A stretch of 36,476 nucleotides of DNA. It comes from a virus. The DNA is taken from IMG/VR virus record IMGVR_UViG_3300050023_000032, positions 1 through 36,476 of that record; one strand, given 5' to 3'. Under the pieces are notes generated by a model. That model saw only the letters and a program-made list of their open reading frames with translations, made no database searches and was not told the origin of the DNA. A program made the translations under genes and the position numbers. This document shows, one piece after another, positions 1-8,207 of the stretch (position 1 is the first letter of the stretch; each line of letters starts with the position of its first letter).

Positions 1-156
1 TACTTACGATCAGAAAATCTTGAGTGTGCCAAATCCTGTGCTTCCAAGGATGGCGAGCTAACCCTGGCGCCAGACTTGAAGGCAGTCATAGGCGATGACC
101 TCTATCAAAAAGTCTGTATGGTTTTTGGCGGCATGAATATCAAGGTGACCGGATGA
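1..156 (+). CDS. 3' end of an unknown protein (partial)
   Basis: The first 51 codons of the window read openly from base 1 to a TGA at 154-156; the true start lies upstream. The visible C-terminus contains two cysteines close together (ECAKSCASK) and a third near the end, and no membrane segment. I do not recognise the family. It is followed by a GGTATATAT motif and a membrane protein gene, so it seems to end one transcription unit. The reading frame is plausible because it ends cleanly before the next unit and the opposite-strand ORF here has no supporting start signals. Confidence 0.6.
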   Translation, partial: YLRSENLECAKSCASKDGELTLAPDLKAVIGDDLYQKVCMVFGGMNIKVTG

Positions 157-172
157 AACAAGACTTAGGTCG

Positions 173-181
173 GGTATATAT
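173..181 (+). promoter_or_regulatory. GGTATATAT motif, copy 1
   Basis: GGTATATAT followed by TCTAGA, ending 15 bases before the ATG at 197. The same nine bases recur at 10277, 12724, 17766, 21477 and 31073, nearly always just upstream of a gene that follows a gap. Candidate phage promoter element. The short distance to the start codon would leave almost no leader if it acted as a classical -10 box. Confidence 0.45.
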
Positions 182-196
182 TCTAGAGGCATATTC

Positions 197-520
197 ATGG
201 ATACTACGATTTCAACCGATTTCTTGATTGCAGTCAACATACTTATCGGTTTAGCAATTGCTTATTTATCGTTTCGTACGGGTATTAAGCAGCCAAATAG
301 TTCGTGGCATTGGGTAAACATCTTGCGTGGTATAATTGGTATATTGTGGACGGTTGTTTATATAGTAGTGATATCAAATGATCAATATAAAGTCACGTCA
401 TTTTTTGGTATGATCGTCGTACGTCCTGCAATTACATTAACGCTTGGACTATTGCTTGCTAATTCCATTCTATTCTGGTATGCTGGCAGAGGAAATCCTG
501 ATGGTAAAGGTAAGACATAA
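197..520 (+). CDS. small integral membrane protein, holin-like
   Basis: 107 residues with three hydrophobic stretches (about residues 8-26, 43-60 and 70-93) and a charged C-terminal tail ending GKGKT. This size and topology fit class I holins, which form pores in the host inner membrane at lysis, but no family signature is visible. A GAGG sequence sits about seven bases before the ATG. It is the first of three consecutive membrane protein genes, and a muramidase lies further on at 11791; together these could form the lysis apparatus. The holin role is inference from topology and context only. Confidence 0.5.
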   Translation: MDTTISTDFLIAVNILIGLAIAYLSFRTGIKQPNSSWHWVNILRGIIGILWTVVYIVVISNDQYKVTSFFGMIVVRPAITLTLGLLLANSILFWYAGRGNPDGKGKT

Positions 521-1022
521 TATGACTATTGTAGAAATATTTCAAGGTATAGCAACTCTAGCAGCATTCATATTGGCACTTGTTGCTATACTAAAAGGTA
601 AGGCTGAGCGTACCAATCTTGATGCTACAGCAGCAGCAGCTTATGCCAAAGCAGCTACTGATATAGCAAATATGTACGAGTCGCAATTCAAAGACTTGAA
701 GGAACGGTTGATTAGGCAAGATAACGAACGTATCATATACGTAAAACGTTTCCAAGACTACGAGACTGAACATGCTGCATATATACAGCAATTACAAGCA
801 CAGAAAGATGAGCAAATTGCTTATGTGGCACGCTTTGCTGAATATGAAACAGGCAGGATAACCTTGATTGCTACGGTATCAAAACTTGAGACTCATGCCA
901 ATGCTCAAGATGTGGAAATGGCGGAGGTGAAATTAGAAAATAGACGATTGCGACTTTGGATTAGCGAATTATGCGAACAGATTAAGGCAGCAGGTAAAGA
1001 GCCTGTGCCGTGTCCAGATTAA
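501..1022 (+). CDS. membrane-anchored coiled-coil protein
   Basis: 173 residues. I chose the ATG at 501 because AGAGGA lies seven bases upstream; an ATG at 522 is a weaker alternative. A hydrophobic segment near the N-terminus (VEIFQGIATLAAFILALVAI) is followed by a long, charged helical region with heptad-like spacing that runs nearly to the end. One N-terminal membrane anchor plus a coiled coil is the architecture of i-spanins and of XhlA-type lysis proteins, but it is not specific. It overlaps the upstream membrane gene by 20 bases, indicating translational coupling. Confidence 0.5.
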   Translation: MVKVRHNMTIVEIFQGIATLAAFILALVAILKGKAERTNLDATAAAAYAKAATDIANMYESQFKDLKERLIRQDNERIIYVKRFQDYETEHAAYIQQLQAQKDEQIAYVARFAEYETGRITLIATVSKLETHANAQDVEMAEVKLENRRLRLWISELCEQIKAAGKEPVPCPD

Positions 1023-1049
1023 GTAGTTTATTCAAGAATGAGAGGAAAC

Positions 1050-1556
1050 ATGAAATTGAAACTTTTGTGGTTTATTGGCTTGCTACTGATTACGATGCTG
1101 TTATCGGCATTCGTACAGGCGCCAACGGTTGCATCATCTCCTGGTACCTTCATCGTGGCTTCGCCACCTGCTCAGGAGCCTGAGCCTATTGAAATTCCTA
1201 AAACGTTCATGGCAGTGGTGCAACTGCTTGGATCTCCTATACTTCTTGGCGTGGTCCTATCCCTCATGTTTAAGGAATGGGTCTGGTTCATAGGTCAGAA
1301 GACCTGGGTAAAATGGGTAATGACCCTAGGCCTGTGCGTATTCTTACCAATAATCAGTCAAGCGTTGCAACTGTATCTGCCAGCAGCAGCGTGGCAATTT
1401 CTTGAGCAGTGGTGGCCTATCGTAGCCAGTGGTCTTGCCGTATGGGTCGCCAGTCAGGTATGGAACCAAATCTACAATAAAAAGATTGATCGCCAGTATT
1501 CTGTATTCGAGACTGCGGCTACCGCCAAAGAAGATGTCAAAAATTCTAAGCTATAA
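1050..1556 (+). CDS. multi-pass membrane protein, holin-like
   Basis: 168 residues. The ATG at 1050 is preceded by AGAGGA at good spacing, so it is preferred over the ATG at 1038. The N-terminus (LKLLWFIGLLLITMLLSAFVQA) looks like a signal peptide or signal anchor. A Pro/Glu-rich linker (PPAQEPEPIEIP) follows, then three further hydrophobic segments, and a charged C-terminus. The topology fits a phage holin or other lysis membrane protein. It is the last of a three-gene membrane cluster and is followed by a hairpin. The holin assignment is inferred. Confidence 0.45.
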   Translation: MKLKLLWFIGLLLITMLLSAFVQAPTVASSPGTFIVASPPAQEPEPIEIPKTFMAVVQLLGSPILLGVVLSLMFKEWVWFIGQKTWVKWVMTLGLCVFLPIISQALQLYLPAAAWQFLEQWWPIVASGLAVWVASQVWNQIYNKKIDRQYSVFETAATAKEDVKNSKL

Positions 1557-1581
1557 GGCTGTGTGAGCCTGTTTGGTCACG

Positions 1582-1609
1582 ATGCCTGGTAGCGTCAACT
1601 GCCAGGCAT
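1582..1609 (+). terminator. intergenic hairpin after the membrane gene cluster
   Basis: ATGCCTGG and CCAGGCAT form a perfect 8-bp stem around a 12-base loop. Only TTTAGG follows rather than a strong T-run, so it may be a weak terminator or an mRNA-stabilising hairpin. It ends 12 bases before the next ATG. Confidence 0.5.
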
Positions 1610-1621
1610 TTAGGATAAATT

Positions 1622-2308
1622 ATGAAAATAATCGTCACACTCAAGTCATTTCCTGATCATAAAGGCATTCCTGGACATCAAGGAGGTTCGTTGCCAGAAA
1701 ACGTTGCGCCAGGTTATTACTATCTCAATGATGATAGGACTGTAAATGCTGATAAAATTGCAGCAAGTATCAAATCTGCAATACAGGAACACTCTGGCAG
1801 AGCCACGCATGGAAATACTGCTACGAATGCTTTCGTACTGATTGAAGGTAAAATAGTGCCGTGGGACAAGCAACATGAATATTCCATGACAGACCGTAGA
1901 CATGCCATACCTGTTCACTCTCATGGTGGAGAGAATTGGCAAGAATATGCTGCGCAGCAAGGTAAGCCAATTGATTTTCAGCCATTAAACAATGAAGATA
2001 TTCACATATGGTTGGATGGTGTAAAGAAAGGATATTTTGGCATGGCAGATGTTATAATCATGCCAGACGGACGTATGGAAATCATATCTATTACATCTAA
2101 AACTAATCCAAGCATATTCAGTATGAGTGCTAAAAAGTTAGATACTTTGTTGAGCTCTAGCTACGCTGACCATGGCACGTATTATCAAGCACATAAAAAT
2201 GATCCTAATCATGAGCCTTATGCATTAGAGCGCATAAAGTTACGTGATTTTTGCAGCACTTATGGGCTACAGTATAGTGAAAAGTTGGTATGGGATGTGC
2301 ATAAATGA
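1622..2308 (+). CDS. tagged protein with a JAB/JAMM-like domain
   Basis: 228 residues. Residues 7-25 are the shared tag (LKSFPDHKGIPGHQGGSLP), the first of eight copies in this window. Further on, IPVHSHGG at 97-103 supplies an HxH pair and NNEDI at 123-127 supplies an Asp followed by a helix and a strand (ADVIIMPDG). That spacing resembles the HxH...D zinc site of JAB/JAMM metallopeptidases, which cleave isopeptide or peptide bonds, but the usual Pro after the second His and the Ser before the Asp are missing. Catalytic activity is therefore uncertain. It overlaps the small terminase gene by four bases (ATGA). Confidence 0.45.
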   Translation: MKIIVTLKSFPDHKGIPGHQGGSLPENVAPGYYYLNDDRTVNADKIAASIKSAIQEHSGRATHGNTATNAFVLIEGKIVPWDKQHEYSMTDRRHAIPVHSHGGENWQEYAAQQGKPIDFQPLNNEDIHIWLDGVKKGYFGMADVIIMPDGRMEIISITSKTNPSIFSMSAKKLDTLLSSSYADHGTYYQAHKNDPNHEPYALERIKLRDFCSTYGLQYSEKLVWDVHK

Positions 2309-2997
2309 GCGTTGAGTTTTCATCAGTCAAGTCTAGCAATATTCGAGTAGAGGAAGGCACTCCCGGAGGTAGGACCTACCATGTGGTGCTGCCTGGCAAG
2401 GGACAGTACGAACAGACAGTCTGCTTCAGACGTATGCATAAGGCTCCTAACATGCGTTGTACCAACAGGGCAGGAGCCGGCACATATCACGTTTCGACAG
2501 GTGCATGTCGCTTCCATGGGGGAAATAATGGAGCTAATGGTCAGAGCATAACCACCGGACGTAATGCCAAGATTACCAGGCTACGCCTAAAGGATTCCAT
2601 AGAGTCCTATTTGAATACCGATCGTGCTTCATTGCTTGACCTAAACTACGAGCTGGCTTGTGCTAAGGCAATCTTCGATGAGTTTATGTCCGTGTCTCCC
2701 GATCCAAGACAGAACGAATATGGCATTTTCCTTAATCGTTTTCTTACTATCATTTCTTCGATGAGTAACCTGGTTGATCGCATGAGCCGAGTGGAGAACA
2801 GGAACACATTAACGGCAGCACAAGTTTTATATCTTAGGGCAACTGTTGCGGACATCATTATGAAATATTTGCCTGAGCCTATGGACCGTGAACGTGCAGC
2901 ACGTGAGATCGCAAATAGAATGGGTGGCAATCAAGATATGTCGTTGCAGTTATCACCTAGTGAAGTGAGGATGATCGATGCCGACACTGATTCTTAA
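2305..2997 (+). CDS. terS: putative terminase small subunit
   Basis: 230 residues. The N-terminal part has a potential zinc-binding set (C40, C52, C68, H71) in the form GACRFHGG, followed by a Gly/Asn-rich turn and then an all-helical region. Phage proteins with a CRxHGG element next to a terminase gene are often annotated as small terminase or DNA-recognition subunits, which bind the packaging site and load DNA onto the large subunit. The large subunit starts at 5287, separated by three tagged genes. The role is inferred from the motif and neighbourhood. It overlaps the next gene by 20 bases. Confidence 0.5.
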   Translation: MSVEFSSVKSSNIRVEEGTPGGRTYHVVLPGKGQYEQTVCFRRMHKAPNMRCTNRAGAGTYHVSTGACRFHGGNNGANGQSITTGRNAKITRLRLKDSIESYLNTDRASLLDLNYELACAKAIFDEFMSVSPDPRQNEYGIFLNRFLTIISSMSNLVDRMSRVENRNTLTAAQVLYLRATVADIIMKYLPEPMDRERAAREIANRMGGNQDMSLQLSPSEVRMIDADTDS

Positions 2998-3928
2998 GAA
3001 AGATTTTCCCGATCATAAAGGCATTCCAGGCCATCGAGGAGGCAGTCTTCCTAGAGGTGTTGTCACGTATGGAGTTATTCATACTCCTGAAGAAATGATT
3101 CAAAGGCATCGTCATGCCAGGATTCATCACAAGACTCCAGACTTGGTAAAAGATTATGGCGAGTTGAGCGATTGGATGACTTATCATTATCCAAAATGTG
3201 GTTTTGATATGGACAAGGCAGATTTTGCCTTAGCAAAACGTACGATTATGCGATTTCATCAATTAGCACAGGAATATCCAGAAGTAGGACAATCATTCAG
3301 ATCTATATATTCGCACGATTTTGTAGCAGGAGATAGTAATTTTTGGGGACGAGAGTATAGCGAAGAACGTAGTGATGGCATTCCTACACATGTCCTTGAA
3401 TTGAATAATCATTGGTTTAGCAATCCACTAGAATTGGACAATGCTGTGGCAGCTTGTGGAAATAATGGATGGCATCCTACAGGATGTGATACCATAGAAT
3501 CTGTAATTACGCACGAATTTGGTCATGCCGTTAGAGATCGTTATATATACGATACTACTGATACGGCATTCTTACCAGTAGTAAGAGCTTCAGGATTTGG
3601 TTTGATGCCAGATTTAATTAATACGTTTGAGAAAGATAACATAGATTATCTTGATCCGGCATATCTATATCCTTCCCAATATGCTAAAAGCAATCGTAAT
3701 GAATTATTTGCAGAAAGTTTTGCCAGTTTGTATCATACACCTGCTATAAAACAATTGCCGTATGTCAAGAATGTTGGAAAACTTCTTGATGTTATCAAAA
3801 CTAGTGCTAGATACACAAAGACAAATTGGCACTGGTTTGAGCCTGGCAGCTGGGAACAGAATAAGGCTATATACGAACCTATTATGGCTAAGTTGCGTGG
3901 TGCTGGCATTAAGGTTGATAAGCTATGA
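2978..3928 (+). CDS. tagged zincin-like metalloprotease
   Basis: 316 residues. The first 25 carry a variant of the shared tag (DFPDHKGIPGHRGGSLP). HEFGH at residues 179-183 matches the HExxH zinc site of zincin metallopeptidases, and NELFAESFA at 241-249 provides the downstream Glu expected as third ligand, as in gluzincin-like proteases found in phage and conjugative-element polyvalent proteins. The likely activity is peptide-bond hydrolysis of a host or virion protein; the substrate is unknown. It starts inside the terS 3' end and is coupled to the next gene by ATGA, within the packaging block. Confidence 0.75.
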   Translation: MPTLILKKDFPDHKGIPGHRGGSLPRGVVTYGVIHTPEEMIQRHRHARIHHKTPDLVKDYGELSDWMTYHYPKCGFDMDKADFALAKRTIMRFHQLAQEYPEVGQSFRSIYSHDFVAGDSNFWGREYSEERSDGIPTHVLELNNHWFSNPLELDNAVAACGNNGWHPTGCDTIESVITHEFGHAVRDRYIYDTTDTAFLPVVRASGFGLMPDLINTFEKDNIDYLDPAYLYPSQYAKSNRNELFAESFASLYHTPAIKQLPYVKNVGKLLDVIKTSARYTKTNWHWFEPGSWEQNKAIYEPIMAKLRGAGIKVDKL

Positions 3929-4785
3929 CAATCGGACCTGCTCCTATCTGTATGTTATGCAAGCACTTCAATAAGGATGCGCCAACGTTAGTATGTGCTG
4001 CATTCCCAGCCGGCATTCCAGAAGACATTCTTGATAATACTTTTGATCATCATAATCCTCATGAGGGGGATCAAGGCATTCAATTCGTTCCCACACCAAC
4101 CGATCCCACGTCTCCAGAAGTGTCAAACACGGACAAAATCGGTCGTAATGCCGGAACGGGCAAAGTTACCAGGGTGGGCGTCCTAAAGAGCTTTCCAGGA
4201 CACAAAGGACGTAAGGGACAGCAAGGAGGCAGCTTACCTAGAGGACCACTCCCGGCTGATCCAACAAGCCATGAATATTCAGGACTGAAATTGTTTGAGC
4301 AGTTAAATCTAGACAATCCATATCACATTCCTGTTTACGTCAGAGCAAGCCAACTACCTCCTGTTAAAGAAGGCTACGAGCGTATTTATCATGGCACTCA
4401 AAACTATCTTGCACAAAACATCATGCGTTATGGTTTAATGCCTGGCAAATATTCTGGCTTTGGCGAACGCTTACCAGCATTCATGGCTACCACCAAAGGC
4501 ATATCGACGTTTGGGGACGTGAATTTCGTAGTAGACTTGCCTAAAGCTGACGTCCATCACGTTAACGAAGATTGGGTAGAAGTAGGCAAGATAATTGAGC
4601 CTAAAGACATCACAGCCATCATTCCAGCTGGCATGAGCACGCAGGACATTGTTGGCTTACTTAAGATTTATGACGACTATAAGGCAATATATGGCGATAA
4701 GTTTGAGATTATTACCAAGCCTAAGAAGGTTATCAAATCATCCAAGAAGCTCACTGGCACTCTCAAGCCTATGCCAAAACCATAG
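3925..4785 (+). CDS. Cys/His-rich domain, internal tag and ADP-ribosyltransferase-like domain
   Basis: 286 residues in three parts. Residues 9-54 contain a CxxC pair, CAAFPAGIPEDIL and DHHNPHEGDQGIQF, a Cys/His-rich element I associate with phage head-region proteins. Residues 87-105 are the shared tag in an internal position (LKSFPGHKGRKGQQGGSLP). The C-terminal part has IYHGT at 154-158, then an AxxIMRYGL segment at 163-171, a pattern of ADP-ribosyltransferase or KptA-like folds that bind NAD. Catalytic residues beyond the YHGT strand cannot be assigned with certainty. This is the only copy with the tag inside the protein, which suggests the Cys/His domain was added in front. Confidence 0.6.
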   Translation: MTIGPAPICMLCKHFNKDAPTLVCAAFPAGIPEDILDNTFDHHNPHEGDQGIQFVPTPTDPTSPEVSNTDKIGRNAGTGKVTRVGVLKSFPGHKGRKGQQGGSLPRGPLPADPTSHEYSGLKLFEQLNLDNPYHIPVYVRASQLPPVKEGYERIYHGTQNYLAQNIMRYGLMPGKYSGFGERLPAFMATTKGISTFGDVNFVVDLPKADVHHVNEDWVEVGKIIEPKDITAIIPAGMSTQDIVGLLKIYDDYKAIYGDKFEIITKPKKVIKSSKKLTGTLKPMPKP

Positions 4786-4788
4786 TGT

Positions 4789-4835
4789 CATCATGGTCTG
4801 TCGTGGCACGTGCCTTACCATAGCAAACCATGATG
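4789..4835. repeat. inverted repeat in the gap before the nucleotidyltransferase-like gene
   Basis: CATCATGGT (4789-4797) and ACCATGATG (4827-4835) are perfect complements. Between them lies the 10-base palindrome GGCACGTGCC, and a second, imperfect pairing of TCGTGG with CCACGA overlaps the outer stem, so two alternative folds are possible. There is no T-run. It could be an attenuator, an RNA-processing hairpin or a protein-binding site. Confidence 0.4.
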
Positions 4836-4883
4836 GACCACGATGACCAATAAGAAATCAGTTCACTATCCAAGGACACTAAG

Positions 4884-5294
4884 ATGAAAGCAATCGTTCG
4901 ACTAAAATCCTTTCCAAACCATCAAGGCATTCCTGGACATCAAGGAGGAAGCCTTCCTAAGAATGGTCCTAACATTGATAAGGAGATTGCAATCATATCA
5001 GATGAATTGAATAAGCATAAGGATACGTTTGAGTCCGCTTATATTGTAGGTAGCTGGGCTGCTATGGATCCACGACGCATGCCTGATAGACATGGTCCTA
5101 AGACGTCGGACATAGATTTAATGCTTCAGGAGAAATGGAAATTACATGGCAATTCTATTATGGAAGCATGGGACGTAGCAGCTAAACTTGAGCCTATGCT
5201 TACTAAGAAATTAGGACGTCCTGTGCATCTTAACGTAGCACCAGTATCAGGTGGTAATCCATCGAAGAAGATATGGAGTAGTAGTAATGTTTAA
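4884..5294 (+). CDS. tagged nucleotidyltransferase-like protein
   Basis: 136 residues. Residues 7-25 are the shared tag. The remaining domain has VGSWAA at 55-60 and SDIDLML at 75-81, the GS...DxD signature of the nucleotidyltransferase superfamily (MNT, kanamycin nucleotidyltransferase and related AMP transferases). The third acidic strand appears as VHLNVAP, with His where Asp is usual, so the protein may be inactive or divergent. Activity would be transfer of a nucleotide to a protein or small molecule. AAGGA upstream supports the ATG. It overlaps the large terminase start by eight bases. Confidence 0.55.
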   Translation: MKAIVRLKSFPNHQGIPGHQGGSLPKNGPNIDKEIAIISDELNKHKDTFESAYIVGSWAAMDPRRMPDRHGPKTSDIDLMLQEKWKLHGNSIMEAWDVAAKLEPMLTKKLGRPVHLNVAPVSGGNPSKKIWSSSNV

Positions 5295-7620
5295 GACGTC
5301 AGCTCCACCAACTAATCTTCAAGAGTTAGCTATAGGCATCCAGCAAGCCGTCCATATCTCTGGTGGCTATAAGCGTTTCCAAAGGATGTATGCCAACGAT
5401 CGTGTGGCATTCGCATATGATTGCTTTGGCAAGGTAGGCAAGACTTTAACGTTTTACCAAGAAGAGATCCTATCCTATTTCGATGAAGGCTTTACACGTG
5501 TGGCAGTACGTGGTCCGCATGGCCTTGGTAAGACCTATCTGGCATCTATCTTGGTTCATCATGGCGTGCTGACGGCAGAGGACGATGCCAAGGTTATCAC
5601 TACAGCAAGCGCATGGCGTCAGGTAGAGAAGTACTTATGGCCTGAGATCAAGAAGCTATCCAAATCCATCAGTTGGGACATGATAGGCAGAGAGCCATAT
5701 GATCCAAACCATGAGTTCCTTCAGATGTCAATCAAGCTAAACTATGGCACCGTCGAGGCCTTTGCCGTCGTATCTGATGACTATCAGACTATCGAGGGTG
5801 CTCATGCCAAGAAGCTTGTCTACATCTTCGATGAGGCCAAAAGTATTCCAAGAAACACCTGGAACGCTGCCGAGGGAGCATTCTCTAACGCATCCGTTGG
5901 TAAGTCAGATCATCCGCTTGAGTTAATCGATAGGGGAGAGATAGGCTTGATTGAGGAGAACGTGCCTTACTTCAATGAGGACAAGCCTATAGCAGATGTC
6001 TGGGACATGATTATGGCAGGACAGGATCCTGACGTGGGAACTGACGTAGCTTATAACCAGGGAATCAAGTTCGATAGTCCGCTTGCAGTTTATCAGCCAG
6101 GAGCCAAAAAGAATAAATCAGAGCCTATCAGATCCCCTATGGCTAAAACCATGATCGATCAGCAATCAAAAACATCAGTCGTTGATAATAAATCCCCTGA
6201 GGACGTTTACTACGATGATAGTGTAAGGGACGTAGTCATGGATAAGTGGGGAGAGGAGATTAGGAGGATAGAGCAGGATGATTTAGAGGGAGGGAATAAT
6301 TTAGACGTAGAGAATGACCTATTAGATAGTGACGTCGAGTCTGATAGGGATTCAGATAGTAGCACGCATAGGCAAGGGAAAGCACGTCAGTCATCAGTTA
6401 GCGATAGGGATTATGTAAATGGAGAGGAAGAGAATTCCCGACGGTCCGGTCGTGCCTCAGGACGTGCAGAATCTCTGCCCATAGCGTCCCACGATGCTGC
6501 CGTGTCTCCCTATGCGGAGCATGATGGAGCACGTGCACTGCGTGGCGATCGTGCTCCTGACGTAACTGACGTGCCCAGCGTGCCTACCTATGCTTCTGAT
6601 AGTAAGGCACGTAAGGACTATGCTGTCCCTATGGGGACACGTGCTAATGATAGCAATCCTATGCTTGTGCCCAAAGGGCCTATCACTCATCGTGGTGGCA
6701 CACAGGAGCACGTATTCCCTATCACTGATCAAGCACAAGCATTCGCTATCAGTACACCAGGAAATCCTGATGGGCAGTTCTACGATATACACACGCATGC
6801 TCCTGGCTACGAGGATTGGCACGTAAGGCACGTCACACTCGATGACGCTATACGTGCGGGACGCATCAGTCGTGCGTGGGCAGATCAGCGTGCACGTCAG
6901 TGGGGACAGGATAGCGCTCTCTTCAAGAATAGAGTACTAGGAGAGTTTGCTGATAGCAGTGAGGAGGGCATGATACCCCTATCGTGGGTGCGTGCTGCTA
7001 ACGAGAGATGGAAAGCATGGCGTGATCGTGGCTTTCGTGGGGAGGAAGGATACAGAAGCATAGGCGTGGACGTGGCACGGTCGGGCGACGACAAAACCGT
7101 GTTTGCCGAAAGACAACGCTCCGGGGTCCGAAATATCCGTGTATTCTCAAAACTTTCCACCACGACTGTCGCAGAGCGACTGACGCAATGCCACGATGGA
7201 CGCTACCTCCATATAGAAATGGACGGTGGCTTAGGTGCTGCCGTCTATGATATATTGAAGCGTGGTAAGGATGGACGTGGAGGTCTTGCCTCTCGATTGC
7301 TTAAGCCTATCACCGTAGGTGCTCCTACTACCTGGAGAGACCGGTCGAAAATGATGAAATTCCTTAACGTTCGTGCCGCTATGTGGTGGAACATGCGTGA
7401 CCTGCTTGATCCCTATTATGATAGCTCGATTATGCTGCCTCCCATTGAGGAACTGACAAAGGACTTGACTACACCTCAGTACATCGATAAAGGAGATAAT
7501 GTCATCGTGCTTGAGTCGAAAGATTCCATTCGATCGAGACTAGGTAGGAGTACGGATTTCGGGGATGCGGTCTGTCTTGCTTTTTGGGGACAGACTGGTG
7601 GTGGAGGAGTAGTTATTTAG
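5287..7620 (+). CDS. terL: terminase large subunit with a long acidic insertion
   Basis: 777 residues from the ATG at 5287, chosen over an upstream GTG at 5251 because GGAG lies eight bases before it. The ATPase domain has Walker A RGPHGLGKT (about 76-84) and Walker B LVYIFDEAK (177-185). AFAISTPGNP at 485-494 resembles the coupling motif and is followed by the conserved stretch leading to the RNase H-like nuclease, with acidic positions GVDVARSGDD (593-602), HIEMD (642-646) and STDFGDA (755-761). Residues about 204-482 are an extra charged, Asp/Ser/Arg-rich, low-complexity segment that separates Walker B from the next motif. The motor packages DNA into proheads and cuts concatemers. Confidence 0.93.
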   Translation: MFKTSAPPTNLQELAIGIQQAVHISGGYKRFQRMYANDRVAFAYDCFGKVGKTLTFYQEEILSYFDEGFTRVAVRGPHGLGKTYLASILVHHGVLTAEDDAKVITTASAWRQVEKYLWPEIKKLSKSISWDMIGREPYDPNHEFLQMSIKLNYGTVEAFAVVSDDYQTIEGAHAKKLVYIFDEAKSIPRNTWNAAEGAFSNASVGKSDHPLELIDRGEIGLIEENVPYFNEDKPIADVWDMIMAGQDPDVGTDVAYNQGIKFDSPLAVYQPGAKKNKSEPIRSPMAKTMIDQQSKTSVVDNKSPEDVYYDDSVRDVVMDKWGEEIRRIEQDDLEGGNNLDVENDLLDSDVESDRDSDSSTHRQGKARQSSVSDRDYVNGEEENSRRSGRASGRAESLPIASHDAAVSPYAEHDGARALRGDRAPDVTDVPSVPTYASDSKARKDYAVPMGTRANDSNPMLVPKGPITHRGGTQEHVFPITDQAQAFAISTPGNPDGQFYDIHTHAPGYEDWHVRHVTLDDAIRAGRISRAWADQRARQWGQDSALFKNRVLGEFADSSEEGMIPLSWVRAANERWKAWRDRGFRGEEGYRSIGVDVARSGDDKTVFAERQRSGVRNIRVFSKLSTTTVAERLTQCHDGRYLHIEMDGGLGAAVYDILKRGKDGRGGLASRLLKPITVGAPTTWRDRSKMMKFLNVRAAMWWNMRDLLDPYYDSSIMLPPIEELTKDLTTPQYIDKGDNVIVLESKDSIRSRLGRSTDFGDAVCLAFWGQTGGGGVVI

Positions 7621-7622
7621 GA

Positions 7623-7638
7623 TGCAAGTTTAGTATGT
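7623..7638 (+). promoter_or_regulatory. TGCAAGTTTAGTATGG motif, copy 1
   Basis: TGCAAGTTTAGTATGT, one mismatch to the consensus, lies directly after the terL stop and 17 bases before the next ATG. One of seven copies, all oriented toward the next gene or RNA. Candidate phage promoter. Confidence 0.6.
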
Positions 7639-7654
7639 TAGGAAGAACTAAACA

Positions 7655-7954
7655 ATGACTTACAAATTTTCAGGCGAATGCTCGTTAGTTGTGACTGAAG
7701 GCACGAAAGAGTTCGATGGTCAGATAATCATCGGAGAGTATCGGTCCATAAGCGATGACGTCAGTTTCGATGAGATTGTGCAAGATTACTTTGCTGAACG
7801 AGATGACTACAAGACATTAGCCGATGGCGTCTATCAGGTATACTTCACGGGCACGCTGACGTGGGATGGCTCATACAACTACGAGTATGGCATCACTGAG
7901 TACGATGCCATCATTGAAATTGACTATGTCAGCTTTAATGCCGTACCACGATGA
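7655..7954 (+). CDS. hypothetical protein, acidic, beta-rich
   Basis: 99 residues, rich in Asp, Glu and Tyr, with alternating hydrophobic positions suggesting beta strands, and no membrane segment or Cys motif. I do not recognise the family. AGGAAGAA lies before the ATG. It is the first gene after terL behind a TGCAAGTTTAGTATGG-type motif, so it probably belongs to a transcription unit distinct from the packaging genes. Its stop overlaps the next start (ATGA). Confidence 0.65.
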   Translation: MTYKFSGECSLVVTEGTKEFDGQIIIGEYRSISDDVSFDEIVQDYFAERDDYKTLADGVYQVYFTGTLTWDGSYNYEYGITEYDAIIEIDYVSFNAVPR

Positions 7955-8199
7955 AGCACGGTCCGTACGTCACACGGCTGATGATGCGATGCGTAGCTCG
8001 CGAAGCAGTCCCTAAGGGTGGCGGCATGAGCGATGCCATCCAGTTCTTTACTGACGAAAAGCATAGGAAAGCCGTGCTTCAGCGTGCCGAGACTGCTGCC
8101 ATGAACATGCTGGTGGCAGTCAAGCAAGCTCGAGACAATCCCTATGGCGAAGATAATGAAGCCATAGCGGAAGCCATACTTGCCAAACTGCCTAAATAA
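7951..8199 (+). CDS. hypothetical helical protein
   Basis: 82 residues from the ATG that overlaps the previous stop. A later in-frame ATG (MSDAIQFF, residue 26) would give a 57-residue protein that starts at the more protein-like part, and GGGTGGCGGC just before it could act as a ribosome site. The remainder is helical and ends with an acidic AIAEAILAKLPK segment. The family is not recognised; similar short helical proteins are common in phage accessory blocks. It is followed by the long non-coding region. Confidence 0.6.
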   Translation: MKHGPYVTRLMMRCVAREAVPKGGGMSDAIQFFTDEKHRKAVLQRAETAAMNMLVAVKQARDNPYGEDNEAIAEAILAKLPK

Positions 8200-8207
8200 T
8201 TTAGCAC

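Noticed and set aside
58-240. Minus-strand ORF of 60 codons at the window start
   Set aside because: It runs antisense to a good partial gene and a membrane protein start, and has no ribosome site or membrane/motif features.
5896-6732. Intein in the large terminase
   Set aside because: No Cys/Ser-plus-HN splice junctions and no homing endonuclease motif; the segment is low-complexity and acidic.
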